The notes beneath the pieces are model-generated. The model saw nothing but the letters and a program-made list of their open reading frames with translations. It did not search any database and was not told the DNA's origin. From the NCBI GenBank assembly GCA_005405945.1, contig BJHW01000001.1, positions 7,316,001-7,380,000 on the forward strand: DNA of 64,000 nucleotides, written 5' to 3'. A program made the translations under genes and the position numbers. Below are positions 50,918 to 60,028 of this stretch, in pieces. Position 1 is the stretch's first letter. Each line of letters starts with the position of its first letter. The stretch is from Streptomyces violaceusniger. Its GTDB lineage: Bacteria; Actinomycetota; Actinomycetes; Streptomycetales; Streptomycetaceae.

Positions 50918-51439
50918 CTATGCGGCAGACTCGCCCAGCTCCACGGTGAAGGCCCAGAGGGTGATGTCCGTCCCCGGCAGGGGCGCCCAGTCGCGCTCCG
51001 GGGCACGGGTGAAGCCCAGCCGCTCGTACAGGCGGTGGGCGGCGGTCATCGACCGCTGGCTGCTGATGACTATGCGCCGCAGGCCCAGTGCGCGGGCCCG
51101 GTCCATGCAGGCTCGCACGAGTGCTTCGGCGGCGCCGCGTCGGCGCGACTCGGGGCGGACGGCCAGCATCCGGAACTCGCCCTCGCCGGGGCGGGCCAGC
51201 TCCGCGTACGCCCCGCCGTGCACGGCGAACGCCACGGCGCCCAGGACCTCATCGCTGGCCGCGTCCGCCGCGACCAGCAGCTCGGCCTCGGCGGCCCGGC
51301 GGCGGGCGTCGCGCAGGGTGGCGAGATAAGGATCACTGTCCTCGAAGTCCAGGAGCCCGTCCCCCAGGTACACCTGCGCGGTGAGCTCCCCGATTCCGTC
51401 CAGTTCCTCGTCCCGCGCGCGCCTGATCGTGATGTCCAT
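50918..51439 (-). CDS. GNAT-family N-acetyltransferase
   Basis: This is 173 residues. MDITIRRARDEELDGIGELTAQVY begins the fold, and motif A reads FRMLAVRPESRRRGAAEALVRACMDRARALG (acetyl-CoA pyrophosphate loop RRRGAA). SQRSMTAAHRLYERLGFTRAPERD is motif B. Substrate unknown. It lies 176 bp upstream of the precursor gene on the same strand and could be read into it, but a separate promoter for the peptide is more likely. Confidence 0.88.
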   Translation of the reverse strand: MDITIRRARDEELDGIGELTAQVYLGDGLLDFEDSDPYLATLRDARRRAAEAELLVAADAASDEVLGAVAFAVHGGAYAELARPGEGEFRMLAVRPESRRRGAAEALVRACMDRARALGLRRIVISSQRSMTAAHRLYERLGFTRAPERDWAPLPGTDITLWAFTVELGESAA

Positions 51440-51517
51440 GCCCGCAGTCTGCCGCAGGCCACTGACAGCCGGAAGTCGCCGTGCGCCGGGGGTGGGCGCC
51501 GGGGGCGGTCCCCGGCG

Positions 51518-51688
51518 TCACTGGGTGACGGCGGTGATCACTCCGGTGGAGCCCGCGCGCTGGTTGGCGGCGTCGGCCTCCTGGTAGGTGACGTAGCGCC
51601 GGACCGTGCCGTCCGGCAGCGTCAGCTCATAGACGACAACGGGTTGGGGCGGCCATTGGGGCGCTGTGCCACCGCAGTTGCAGGCCAT
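51518..51688 (-). CDS. Small phage-like protein
   Basis: This is 56 residues from MACNCGGTAPQWPPQP. The CNC start followed by VVYELTLPDGTVRRYVTYQEADAANQRAGSTGVI looks like a small structural protein I associate with actinophage head or tail modules. An extended frame upstream is repeat-like and rejected. It shares direction with the DUF1360-like gene. Confidence 0.6.
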   Translation of the reverse strand: MACNCGGTAPQWPPQPVVVYELTLPDGTVRRYVTYQEADAANQRAGSTGVITAVTQ

Positions 51689-51753
51689 GGTGTTCCCTGC
51701 CTTTCCCTCGGGACGTTGTGGGGCGGTGTGGAGGGTGTGGGGGGTGTGGGGGG

Positions 51754-52041
51754 TCAGTCCAGCCACCGCGAGGCGACACCGGCCAGGTAGGAGAGCGTCA
51801 GGGCGGTGGCCGGGAGGTGGAACCACGCGGTGGTGTGCAGCAAGGAGGCGTAGACGGCGATGGCGGCGGCCACCCATGTGCTGGTGCACCAGCCGCAGTT
51901 GACCAGGTAGGAGGCGCGGGAGTCGTCGCCGAAGCGGCCGGCTACCCAGATCCGGAACCCCGCCGCCAGGGTGTCCTTGGTGATGAAGCGGGTGATCCGG
52001 CAGGTGGTGCCGAGGGCGAGAAGGAACGCGGCGAGGCTCAT
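51754..52041 (-). CDS. DUF1360-like small membrane protein (phage-associated type)
   Basis: This is 95 residues from MSLAAFLLALGTTCRITRFITKDTLAAG, with GGGAGG upstream. Two or three hydrophobic segments and the conserved YLVNCGWCTSTWVAAAIAVYA (CxxC) mark the DUF1360 group found in actinophages and spore-formers. Function unknown. An ATG 27 nt upstream is possible. Confidence 0.72.
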   Translation of the reverse strand: MSLAAFLLALGTTCRITRFITKDTLAAGFRIWVAGRFGDDSRASYLVNCGWCTSTWVAAAIAVYASLLHTTAWFHLPATALTLSYLAGVASRWLD

Positions 52042-52539
52042 CGGATCGTTTCCTCCCCGGGTGGTCATACGGGGGTCGGCACGGCCGATGTCACGGATGG
52101 GTCGGCACTGCCGATGTCACTCATTAGAGGCATGACGGGCGACGGCAAGCCATACCCCTCGGCATGCATTCGCCCGAATAGCCGAGCGCTTGTCATACAA
52201 GCTCGGCGTCGCACGCGCCCTGATGCGCCAAACGAGTGATGGCCGCCGTGAGGGCCTTGAGTGACGCCGAGGGGCATGGATAACTGGAAGTGGCCGCCGA
52301 GGCTGCCCCATACCTCGTCGGCCGTCCCAGGAGCCGGGCGTCCGCCCCGTGGCTCCACCTTCATCCGCGCATCGCCCCGCGCGCCCTTGACCGGCTGCCC
52401 GGCAGCTCTCCGTTCCTCCGGTGGCGGCCTGTCCCAGAACCGCGCGGCGACGACGAGGCGTTGACCGGCGGTGTGTGCTCACGTCCGTCGGCACGCCGTC
52501 GGCGCACCTCACCCGAACCCTTCCCCGGGAGGACCGACC
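52042..52539. other. Divergent intergenic region between DUF1360-like and IPT/TIG genes
   Basis: No convincing coding frame in 498 bp. It holds a paired direct/inverted repeat near 52073-52120 and a CGGGAGG ribosome site just before the IPT/TIG gene. The remainder shows nothing I can name. Confidence 0.55.
52073..52120. promoter_or_regulatory. Candidate operator: 22-bp direct repeat containing a palindrome
   Basis: GGGTCGGCACKGCCGATGTCAC occurs twice, 26 bp apart. The second copy contains the perfect palindrome TCGGCA-C-TGCCGA; the first differs at one base. It sits just upstream of the DUF1360-like start, where a repressor could bind. Confidence 0.4.
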
Positions 52540-53489
52540 ATGACTTCGACCGCACTCGCGACCGCCGCCGCCAACGCCACCAACACCGCCACTGCCGCCA
52601 CCGCGGGCTACTGGCCGCCGGTGGGACCGCCGACGCTGCTCGCCGTGGTGCCCGACTCGGGCCCAGCCGCCGGTGGCAACTACGTCCGGCTGTTCGGCCA
52701 GAACCTGCGCGGCGTCACCGCTGTGTCCTTCGGCGGCACGCCCGCCACCATCGTCTACCAGGACAACCCCGGAGGTGGCGGCGGTGGTGGCTGGGGCGGC
52801 GGCGGAGGCTGGGGCGGTGGCGGAGGCGGCTGGCCCGGAGGCGGCGGCAACCCCGGCTACGACGGCATCGTGGTGATAGCCCCGCCGCACGCGCCCGGGA
52901 CCGTCCAGGTCACCGTCACCACCGGCGCCGGGACCAGCAACGGCCTGCCGTACACCTACGTGGCACCGGCCCCGCCCATCGCCATCGCCATCACCCCGAC
53001 CGTGGGCCCGACCAGCGGCGGCACCCTGTACCTGATCACGGGCACCAATCTGACCGGCGTCACCAGCGTCACCTTCGGCGGAAACGCCTCGACCATCCTG
53101 GCCATCAACCCCGCCGGGACCACCCTGATCGGCATCACCCCGGCAGGCCCGCCCGCGGGCGGCCACGTCACCGTGACCCTCACCGGCCCGGCGGCAGCAC
53201 CAACGTGCCCGGTGGCTTCACCTACTTCGTCCCGCCGCCCGCACCGGTGCCCGTCGCCATCACGCCCGCCACCGGACCCGCCATCGGCGGCACCCCGTTC
53301 ACCATCACCGGCACCAACCTCGGTGGTGTGCTGGGCGTGCTGTTCAACGGCGTTCCCGCCACCAGCGTGACCGCCACCTCGACGACGGTGGCCGGCGTCA
53401 CCCCGCCCGGGACGGTCGGCACCGCGACCGTCACCCTGGTGACGGCCTTCGGCACCGTCACCGTCCCCGGCGGCTTCCTGTACGTCTGA
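52540..53489 (+). CDS. IPT/TIG-domain repeat protein with polyglycine loop (one apparent frameshift)
   Basis: Repaired, this is about 316 residues from MTSTALATAAANATN. Three IPT/TIG beta-sandwich domains begin with TLLAVVPDSGPAAGG, IAITPTVGPTSGGT and VAITPATGPAIGGT, each followed by the ITGTNLxGVxxVxFxG pattern. The first has a GGGGWGGGG-type insertion. The frame breaks at the C3 run 53187-53189 before GGSTNVPGGFTYF. No Sec signal is evident, so it may be a phage tail-type structural protein like its neighbours rather than a secreted adhesin. Confidence 0.8.
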
Positions 53490-53537
53490 CCGTACGTCCG
53501 ACCCTGCGTCTGACGCGCGCATCCGGCCGAAACCGCG

Positions 53538-53576
53538 CCGGTCACCGGGCCCTTTCCGTCGGGGCCCGGTGACCGG
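53538..53576. terminator. Bidirectional terminator between IPT/TIG and membrane-protein genes
   Basis: CCGGTCACCGGGCCC and its complement form a 15-bp stem around a 9-nt loop. Confidence 0.85.
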
Positions 53577-53632
53577 CGGTCACCGTCGGGCCGTCGCGGA
53601 GGCCGTCCGCGCGGAGGCCGTCCGCCCTCGTG

Positions 53633-54232
53633 TCACATATGCGCGTTCGGGCCGCCGGCGCCGATCCCCGGCACGCTGCACTCCGGGACCTTCTCCACCA
53701 GCCGGAACGAGACCCCCTTAGTCGTGTGGTCCTTGCCGAACTCCGCCACGATGAGCAGCGTCGCGCCCTTGACCCGTTTGCCGTTCGGCAGGACGGTGTC
53801 GTCCGGGATCAATTCCGGGTGGATGACGGCGCTCCAGGGGTCGGACGAGACCGTCATCGCGTAGCCCGCGGTGGCCCAGGGGGCGTGGGGCGGTGCACCG
53901 GTGGGGCAGTTCTCGTCCCCCTCCAGGGCGGCCGCGCGCACGCCCATCTCCTTCAGCTGCTTCTGCAGACCGGGCAGACCCTCGGGCCGGTCCAGACGAA
54001 GCACCAGCGAGCCGTCGTCCTGCTTGGTCACGGCGTACGCGGGCGAGGCGCCCGAACCGCTCAGCGTCGGCACGACCACCGCCGTGGCGGCGGCCGCCGC
54101 CACCGCCGCGACCGCGAACCGGACGCGGAAGCGACGGGCCGGGGCCCGGGTGGCCGCAGCGGGGGCCGGGTCCGTGGCCATGGCCGACAGCTCCGACGCC
54201 AGACGCCGCTTGAATCCGGTGGGCGTGCTCAT
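53633..54232 (-). CDS. Membrane-anchored partner protein of the ECF sigma factor
   Basis: This is 199 residues. A basic N-terminus (GFKRRLASELSAMA) precedes one transmembrane helix (FAVAAVAAAAATAVVVPTL) and an extracytoplasmic domain (GYAMTVSSDPWSAVIHPELIPDDTVLPNGK). Its ATG overlaps the sigma-factor stop (ATGA). Position suggests an anti-sigma factor or sensor, but the short cytoplasmic segment lacks a zinc-binding HxxxCxxC motif, so the mode of binding is unclear. Confidence 0.7.
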   Translation of the reverse strand: MSTPTGFKRRLASELSAMATDPAPAAATRAPARRFRVRFAVAAVAAAAATAVVVPTLSGSGASPAYAVTKQDDGSLVLRLDRPEGLPGLQKQLKEMGVRAAALEGDENCPTGAPPHAPWATAGYAMTVSSDPWSAVIHPELIPDDTVLPNGKRVKGATLLIVAEFGKDHTTKGVSFRLVEKVPECSVPGIGAGGPNAHM

Positions 54233-54849
54233 GAGACAACCTCCAAGGTGTGTTCGGTTCGTTCGGTGCGCTCGGTTCGTTCGGCGCGGTTGCCGGCGGC
54301 TGGGTACGCGGCGCGCAGCGCCCGCTTCGCGCGGTGCAGACGGACCCGCACCGTCGCCTGGTTGAGCCCGAGGGCCTGGGCGGCCTCGCGCGGGGTGAGG
54401 CCGTCGACGGCCACCAGATCGAGGACCGTGCGCAGCGGCTCGCTCAGCGCGCTGTGCCGCTCGGTCAGCGCCCGCGCCGCCCGTTCCGCGTCGATCCGCT
54501 CCTCCAGCGCGGCGATGTCCTCCTCGTCCAGCAGCCGGTGCCCGTTCAGCCGGGCCACCGCGTGCCGCTCGCGGACGCTGCCCCGGACATGGGAGGACAG
54601 GACGTTACGGGCGATGCCGTACAGCCAGGCGGCGGGCGACCCGCGCCCGGGGTCGTACCGGCCGGCGGCCTCCAGTGCCGCGACGAAGATGTCGGCGGTG
54701 AGGTCCGCGGCCACCTGTGGGCAGGTCGTGCGCCGGGTCACGAAGCCGAGGACGGCGTCGAAGTTCTCCTCGTAGAACGCCGCGAATCCCGCGGCGTCCG
54801 GCCGCGGCGGCGCGCCCCGGCTCATGGGTCGTTCGGGTATGAGGGGCAC
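54229..54849 (-). CDS. ECF-type RNA polymerase sigma factor
   Basis: This is about 206 residues. The GTG (MPLIPERPMSRG) has GGAGG five nt upstream, so it is preferred over the ATG 24 nt later. Region 2 is FYEENFDAVLGFVTRRTTCPQVAADLTADIFVAAL with AWLYGIARNVLSSHVR. Region 4 is LDLVAVDGLTPREAAQALGLNQATVRVRLHRAKRALR. The C-terminal tail repeats ERT. It forms a translationally coupled pair with the membrane protein downstream. Confidence 0.9.
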   Translation of the reverse strand: MPLIPERPMSRGAPPRPDAAGFAAFYEENFDAVLGFVTRRTTCPQVAADLTADIFVAALEAAGRYDPGRGSPAAWLYGIARNVLSSHVRGSVRERHAVARLNGHRLLDEEDIAALEERIDAERAARALTERHSALSEPLRTVLDLVAVDGLTPREAAQALGLNQATVRVRLHRAKRALRAAYPAAGNRAERTERTERTEHTLEVVS

Positions 54850-54926
54850 CCGTTCCTCCAAGGTGGTCGGTGATCCCTTCACCCGGTACTTGGCCGCACG
54901 GCCCCCGACCGTTTCTTCCACACAGC

Positions 54927-54969
54927 GGCCCCGGCCGGGACCCGCGAAGCGCGGGCCCCGGCCGGGGCC
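54927..54969. terminator. Hairpin terminator after the surface-protein gene
   Basis: A 20-bp stem with one mismatch (GGCCCCGGCCGGGACCCGCG) and AAG loop separates the large surface-protein gene from the sigma-factor gene. Confidence 0.75.
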
Positions 54970-54989
54970 ATCGGGGCGGTGGAAACCGC

Positions 54990-57374
54990 CTAGCCGTCCT
55001 CGGTGGTCCTGCGCCGCCGCATCCACCACACCAGCGTTCCGCCGGCTGCCGCGAGGGCCGCGGCGATGCCTGCGATCAGGCCGATGGGGACGTTGGAACC
55101 GGTGTCGGCGAGGTCGCCGTCCGGGTCCTTCGTCGCGGGTGGCTGACCGGCGTCCCCGCTGCCCGGGGTGGACGGGTCGGGCGCCGGAGTGGTCGGCTTG
55201 TCGGTGGGTTTGTCCGTGGGCTTGTCGGTGGGTTTGTCCGTGGGCTTATCGGTCGGGGTCGGTGTCGGCGTCGGGGTGGGGTCGTCCCCGTCGGGCAGTT
55301 TGCCGGAGGTCCCGCCCAGGTACGCGGTCTCGGTGTCCTGGTACGTCGTCTCGGCGCCGGTGGAGGTCTTGGTGGTCTTGTCCAGGCCGCGGTGCTCGAG
55401 GTTGAACTGGGTGCGGTTGATGTTCCGTCTGGGTGCCTTGGAGAAGTCCACGCCGCCGACGGTGATCACCCAGACCTCCTGGCCCTTGGTGAGCTCGTAC
55501 TTGAACTCACCTTCGGTGAAGATCTTCCGGTACTTGTCGAAGACCTGCTGCTTGTCCCAGTCCTGGTTCGGGGCACGCAGCGGCCACCGCTTGACGTCGT
55601 TGCTGTCGATGATGTTGTGGAAGTCCGTCGGCGACGCCGCGTCCTTCCGGCGGATGTACTCGGCCGCCACGCGGGCGTTGTAGACCCGGCGCAGATCGGC
55701 GTACTGCGGCTCGGTGTTGATCCACTTCTCGACGAGCGGGACCACGGTGTTGCCGATGACGCGTTCGTTGTGCTCGATCTCGGCCTTGGTGAGGTCCTTG
55801 GCGCAGGAGTTGCCGCCGCCGGGGCCGGGCGTGTTGATGTCCATGTACTCGGACTTGAGCCTCAGCGGCGCGTCGAGGATGTAGACCCCGCCGTCCTGCT
55901 CACGGACCTTGGCCGTCTTGGGCTCGATCCAGTTGCGGCCGGAGTTCAGGCAGGGCCAGCCGTTGCGCTTGACCAGACCGTCCCACGCGGCCTTGCCGGT
56001 GGTGGTCTTGGGGTCCATGGCCTTGAAGAAGTCGTGCTTGAGCCGGAGGTCGGCCTCCAGCAGCACCCGGCCGGCGTCGGTGGACGCGAACGTGTTGTCC
56101 ATGATCGTCTCGGGCTGGTCCGGGTTGAGGTTGACCCAGAACTTGTCCGGTGTGAGCGCGAGCCAGGTGAACATGGCGTCCGAGGACATCGTCAGCTTGG
56201 CGTCCCCGCCGTAACCCGGATTGGTGTCGGGGTTCTTGGCGTAGTCGGCCTTCATCGAGTAGTTGAAGCCCTTGCCCTTCACCGGGTCGCCCACATAGCT
56301 GAGCTCGAGGCTGGAGAAGTCGATGCCGCCGGGGCCCCGCATGAAGTAGCCGCGGGAATTGTTGTTGTTGTAGATCCGCTGGAGCTTCTGGGCCTCTTCC
56401 AGGCTCTTCCCCGACCGGAGTGCCTGGTCGATGAGTGGACCGCGCATGCCGTTCTTGCGCGGGTCGGGGTTGAACCGCGGGTCGTAGCGCGTGTAGTTGT
56501 TCGGCTTCTGGGTGCGCTCGATCGCGTTCGAGCGGCGCTCGTTGATCCCGGCCACCGTGCGGGTGGTGTTGCGGTGCTGCTGGATGTCCTTGTTGAGCTG
56601 GGAGATCCGGTCCTTGGTGCCCTGGTCGGTGCGCGCACCGGTCAGATAGCGGTTGGTGACCTTCTCGTTCTGCTTGGCGATCTGCCGGTCGGCGTCGACC
56701 TGCTTCTGCTTGACCTCGCCGTTGGACTTGCCCTCGACGTGCACATTGGTGCGCCGGTTGCGGGCGTCGACCCAGCGGCGCTTCTTGTTGCCGTTCTCGT
56801 CGGTGTAGTCGACGGGATCCTCGCACCACCAGTCGGGACCGATCATGTTGTACTTTTTGACCATGCGGGCCATGAAGGCTTCGCCGCGGTGGTTGTTGCC
56901 GGGCTTGCCGATGTACTTCACGTCCAGGTAGCGCCTGAAGTCCGTGTATCCGCCACGCTTGCGCTGCTCCTGGAAGCGGGCGTAGATCTCCATGACGCGG
57001 TCGGCCGGCTTGCCGGACTTGTCGGCGATCCGCTGCCACTTGCGGTAGTCCGTGCCCGCCTTGTCGAGCTGTTCCTGGGTCGGCGGGAGGACGCCGTCGT
57101 ACGCCTTGGCCGGGTTGTCGTAGGTGTAGGTCTCGTCGTTGGGCCAGGCGTCGTACTCCAGGTTGGCCGGAGGGCCGGAGTTCGCCGGGGTGCGGTCGAA
57201 TTTCTGGCCCAGGTACTTCTCGTCACAGCGCTGCGTGCGCGGCTTGGCCTCGGCCTCGTCGGTGTGGAGGCCGGGCAGACCGGCCAGGGTGACGGCGGTG
57301 GCCGCGGTGAAGGCGACCGCCAAGCGCGCCCAGAGGCGCCGTGGATGCGTAGGTTTGGGTATGCGGCTGGACAA
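54990..57374 (-). CDS. Large secreted protein with C-terminal sortase-type LAxTG signal
   Basis: This is 794 residues from a TTG with GGGGGAGG upstream. Signal peptide (RLWARLAVAFTAATAVTLAGLPG). The long mature part is hydrophilic, rich in Asn/Asp/Lys, with RGYFMRGPGGIDFSSLELSYVGDPVKG and SMKADYAKNPDT in the middle. A TPTPTPTDKPTDKP spacer leads to LADTGSN, a hydrophobic helix and RRRR. LAxTG is the motif preferred by class E sortases in Streptomyces. No enzymatic domain is recognised. Probably a covalently anchored cell-wall protein of unknown role. Confidence 0.82.
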   Translation of the reverse strand: MSSRIPKPTHPRRLWARLAVAFTAATAVTLAGLPGLHTDEAEAKPRTQRCDEKYLGQKFDRTPANSGPPANLEYDAWPNDETYTYDNPAKAYDGVLPPTQEQLDKAGTDYRKWQRIADKSGKPADRVMEIYARFQEQRKRGGYTDFRRYLDVKYIGKPGNNHRGEAFMARMVKKYNMIGPDWWCEDPVDYTDENGNKKRRWVDARNRRTNVHVEGKSNGEVKQKQVDADRQIAKQNEKVTNRYLTGARTDQGTKDRISQLNKDIQQHRNTTRTVAGINERRSNAIERTQKPNNYTRYDPRFNPDPRKNGMRGPLIDQALRSGKSLEEAQKLQRIYNNNNSRGYFMRGPGGIDFSSLELSYVGDPVKGKGFNYSMKADYAKNPDTNPGYGGDAKLTMSSDAMFTWLALTPDKFWVNLNPDQPETIMDNTFASTDAGRVLLEADLRLKHDFFKAMDPKTTTGKAAWDGLVKRNGWPCLNSGRNWIEPKTAKVREQDGGVYILDAPLRLKSEYMDINTPGPGGGNSCAKDLTKAEIEHNERVIGNTVVPLVEKWINTEPQYADLRRVYNARVAAEYIRRKDAASPTDFHNIIDSNDVKRWPLRAPNQDWDKQQVFDKYRKIFTEGEFKYELTKGQEVWVITVGGVDFSKAPRRNINRTQFNLEHRGLDKTTKTSTGAETTYQDTETAYLGGTSGKLPDGDDPTPTPTPTPTDKPTDKPTDKPTDKPTDKPTTPAPDPSTPGSGDAGQPPATKDPDGDLADTGSNVPIGLIAGIAAALAAAGGTLVWWMRRRRTTEDG

Positions 57375-57591
57375 CGTGCGCCCTCCCCCTGGAGCCCCCG
57401 TTCAAGGCCGCGGCGCGTAAAGGGACTCCGAGGCTGCGTTTGGGTGTCGGTTGCGCCGACGGCGGCCCAACGCTAGCGGGTGGGGCGGGCGTTGCTACGG
57501 AGATTTGTTGGGCGTGTCCGCGTCAAAACTGACTGGTTCTCGGATCGTTACTTTCGAGCCACGCCTCTCGCTACCGTTCGAGCTACGCGTC

Positions 57592-58314
57592 TCAGTCCCG
57601 TTCGAACCAGGTGTCTTCCATCGCCACGACGGCATCCTCGGTGCGCCGCACCCGGAAGGCCGAGGCCATCAGGCCGCGCCGGTCGGTGGGCGAGACCGCC
57701 TTGAGGGCGAGACCCGCCAGGGCGTCCCACGCGAAGCTCCCCGGCGCGTGGGCGGGGTCGACCCCGACGGCGGCGGCCTGCTCCGGGGTGATCCCGAAGG
57801 CGTCCAGAACCGCGGTCACCTCGCCTACGACGTCCCAGTCCTCCTCGCCGGAGAAACCTGCAGCGAAGACACGGGCGCCGCCGGGGTGAACGATCTTCCA
57901 GGTTCCGTAGTCGGCGCCGGGGAGGTCCATCTCCGCGGCGGCGACGATGACCGCGTCGGGATGGCGGTCGGCGAGCGCCTCGGCCTGCTCCTCGATGGGG
58001 AACCGCTCGGACAGGCTGATCAGGGCGGGGTCATTGATCTGGGTGACGCCGCCCCAGCATCCGACCCGGATCACCTCCAGGTCGGCGCGGGTGTCCACCT
58101 CGATGAGTTCGGTGACGGGAATCGTCTCCCGGTGGTCCAGGACCCGGTCGACGGTGCCGAACTCCTCGGCGAACGCCCGTGCCCGCGCCTCGTCGTGGGC
58201 CGCGAGCACGCCGTCCGGGCCGGGGAACGGCGGGCGTACGACGGTCAGGGCGAACTCGCCGTGGCGCTCCACCGTCTCGTCGGATGGGAAGTCCCACAGG
58301 GTCTCGTCAGACAT
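57592..58314 (-). CDS. Conserved hypothetical protein (possibly DUF6333-like)
   Basis: This is about 240 residues from MSDETLWDFPSDETVERHGEF, soluble and acidic. It has no membrane helix and no recognised motif; segments include VIRVGCWGGVTQINDPALI, AEMDLPGADYGTWKIVHPGG and SPTDRRGLMASAFRVRRTEDA. The layout reminds me of a Streptomyces-restricted family (DUF6333), but this is uncertain. It stands alone between the surface-protein gene and the monooxygenase. Confidence 0.6.
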   Translation of the reverse strand: MSDETLWDFPSDETVERHGEFALTVVRPPFPGPDGVLAAHDEARARAFAEEFGTVDRVLDHRETIPVTELIEVDTRADLEVIRVGCWGGVTQINDPALISLSERFPIEEQAEALADRHPDAVIVAAAEMDLPGADYGTWKIVHPGGARVFAAGFSGEEDWDVVGEVTAVLDAFGITPEQAAAVGVDPAHAPGSFAWDALAGLALKAVSPTDRRGLMASAFRVRRTEDAVVAMEDTWFERD

Positions 58315-58498
58315 GGAAAACACCGTAGCGGCGGGGTGGGGCGGGGGTGGCGCCGCCGCCGTGGCAGCGTCGTCCAAGTGTGTGCTTGAAGCACGTTTTA
58401 AAGTTACCTATGGCCGTGCCTTCGCTTGACTACGCCTCATCATCGCGTGCATTCTGCACACGATTAACTCGATGAACTTACCCCTGGAAGGCGAAGCC

Positions 58499-60019
58499 AT
58501 GCCCCGTGTCCCGGAACCCGAAGTGCTCATCTGCGGCGCCGGTGCCGCCGGACTGACGCTCGCCATCGACCTCGCCCGCAGAAATGTCGGCTTCCTGCTG
58601 ATCGACAAGGCGGCCGGGCCCTTCATGGGATCCCGTGGCAAGGGCATCCAGCCCCGCAGTCAGGAGGTGTTCGAGGACCTGGGCGTCATCGACCGCGTCG
58701 TGGCCTCCGGCGGGGAGTACCCCGTGCAGCGCTTCTACGCGGACGAGGGGCCGGTCGACCGGCCCGCCATCCGGATGTCCGACCCGACGCCGGAGGAGCC
58801 GTACCAGATCCCGCTGCTGGTCCCGCAGTTCCTCACCGAGCGCTGTCTGCGCGAGCGGCTCGCCGAGCTCGGGCACGCCCCGCTCTACGGGCACGAGCTC
58901 ACCGGCATCGACCAGGACGACGACGGCGTGTCCGCGCGGATCGCCACTCCGACCGGGGAGCGCACCGTGCGCGCCGCCTACCTCGTGGGTGCCGACGGCG
59001 GAAGGAGCTTCGTCCGCAAGTCCCTGGACATCGGCTTCCCCGGCCGGACGCTCGGCGTGCGGGCCGTCGTCGCCGACGTCCGCGCCGACGGCGTCTCGGC
59101 GGACGCCTGGCACCGCTGGGGCCAGGGCACGGACGCGCAGGTGTCGCTGTGCCCGCTGTACGGCACGGACCTGTTCCAGTACCAGGCGCCCGTCCCCTTC
59201 GGCGTGGACATCGACGTCTCGGCGGCGGGCCTGACCGCCCTCTTCCGCGAGCGCACCGGCCGCACCGACATCGTGATCCGCGAGGTGTCCTGGGCGTCTG
59301 TCTTCGAGATGAACGCCCGCCTGGCCGACACGTACCGGATCGGCCGGGTGTTCCTGGCCGGTGACGCCGCCCACGTCCATCCGCCGACCGGCGGGCAGGG
59401 CCTCAACACCAGCGTGCAGGACGCGTACAACCTCGGCTGGAAGCTCGCCGCCGTCCTGGGCGGCGCCCCGGGCCCCCTCCTGGACAGCTACGAGCGGGAG
59501 CGCCGCCCGATCGCCGAGGCCGTCCTGGGTCTCTCCGAGCGGCTGCTGGAGGCCGCGAAGAGTCGCTACGCCAGCCGGGGCCGTGAGGTGAGCCAGCTCG
59601 ACCTCGGCTATGTGGACTCGTCCCTCACGGTGCCCGCCTCTTCGCGCCGGGACAAGGGACCGCTGGCCGGGGAACGCGCCCCCGACGCCCCCGTCACCGG
59701 CGCCGGAGGGCTCGACACCCGCCTCTTCAGCCTCTTCCAGGGCCCCCACTGGACCCTGCTGGGCTACGAGGCCGACCGCGCCGCCGCCCCGGCCGTGCGC
59801 AAGGGCCTGCACATCCACACCACGGGCCCGCGCGGCGATCTGAACGACACCGGGGGCCACTTGCGTGATGCGTACGGCCTGGCGGTCGGGGAGTGGGTGC
59901 TCGTACGCCCCGACGGATACATAGCGGCTATCGCCGACACCACGAATCTCCGTGGCATCGAGGGCTACCTCGACACCGTCGGGTTGCGCACCGGGGGCGC
60001 CTCACCCGGGTGGCGGTAG
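58499..60019 (+). CDS. FAD-dependent aromatic monooxygenase (class A hydroxylase type)
   Basis: This is about 506 residues from MPRVPEPEVLICGAGAAGL with GGAAGG seven nt upstream; the ATG 27 nt earlier has no ribosome site. GAGAAGLTLAIDLARRN is the dinucleotide fold, YLVGADGGRSFVRKSLDIGF the DG motif, and RVFLAGDAAHVHPPTGGQGLNTSVQDAYNLGWKLA the GD motif with FAD contact. The C-terminal thioredoxin-like domain is typical of phenol- or polyketide-hydroxylases. Substrate unknown. A MarR gene 9 nt downstream probably regulates it. Confidence 0.9.
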   Translation: MPRVPEPEVLICGAGAAGLTLAIDLARRNVGFLLIDKAAGPFMGSRGKGIQPRSQEVFEDLGVIDRVVASGGEYPVQRFYADEGPVDRPAIRMSDPTPEEPYQIPLLVPQFLTERCLRERLAELGHAPLYGHELTGIDQDDDGVSARIATPTGERTVRAAYLVGADGGRSFVRKSLDIGFPGRTLGVRAVVADVRADGVSADAWHRWGQGTDAQVSLCPLYGTDLFQYQAPVPFGVDIDVSAAGLTALFRERTGRTDIVIREVSWASVFEMNARLADTYRIGRVFLAGDAAHVHPPTGGQGLNTSVQDAYNLGWKLAAVLGGAPGPLLDSYERERRPIAEAVLGLSERLLEAAKSRYASRGREVSQLDLGYVDSSLTVPASSRRDKGPLAGERAPDAPVTGAGGLDTRLFSLFQGPHWTLLGYEADRAAAPAVRKGLHIHTTGPRGDLNDTGGHLRDAYGLAVGEWVLVRPDGYIAAIADTTNLRGIEGYLDTVGLRTGGASPGWR

Positions 60020-60028
60020 TCTCTGGCC

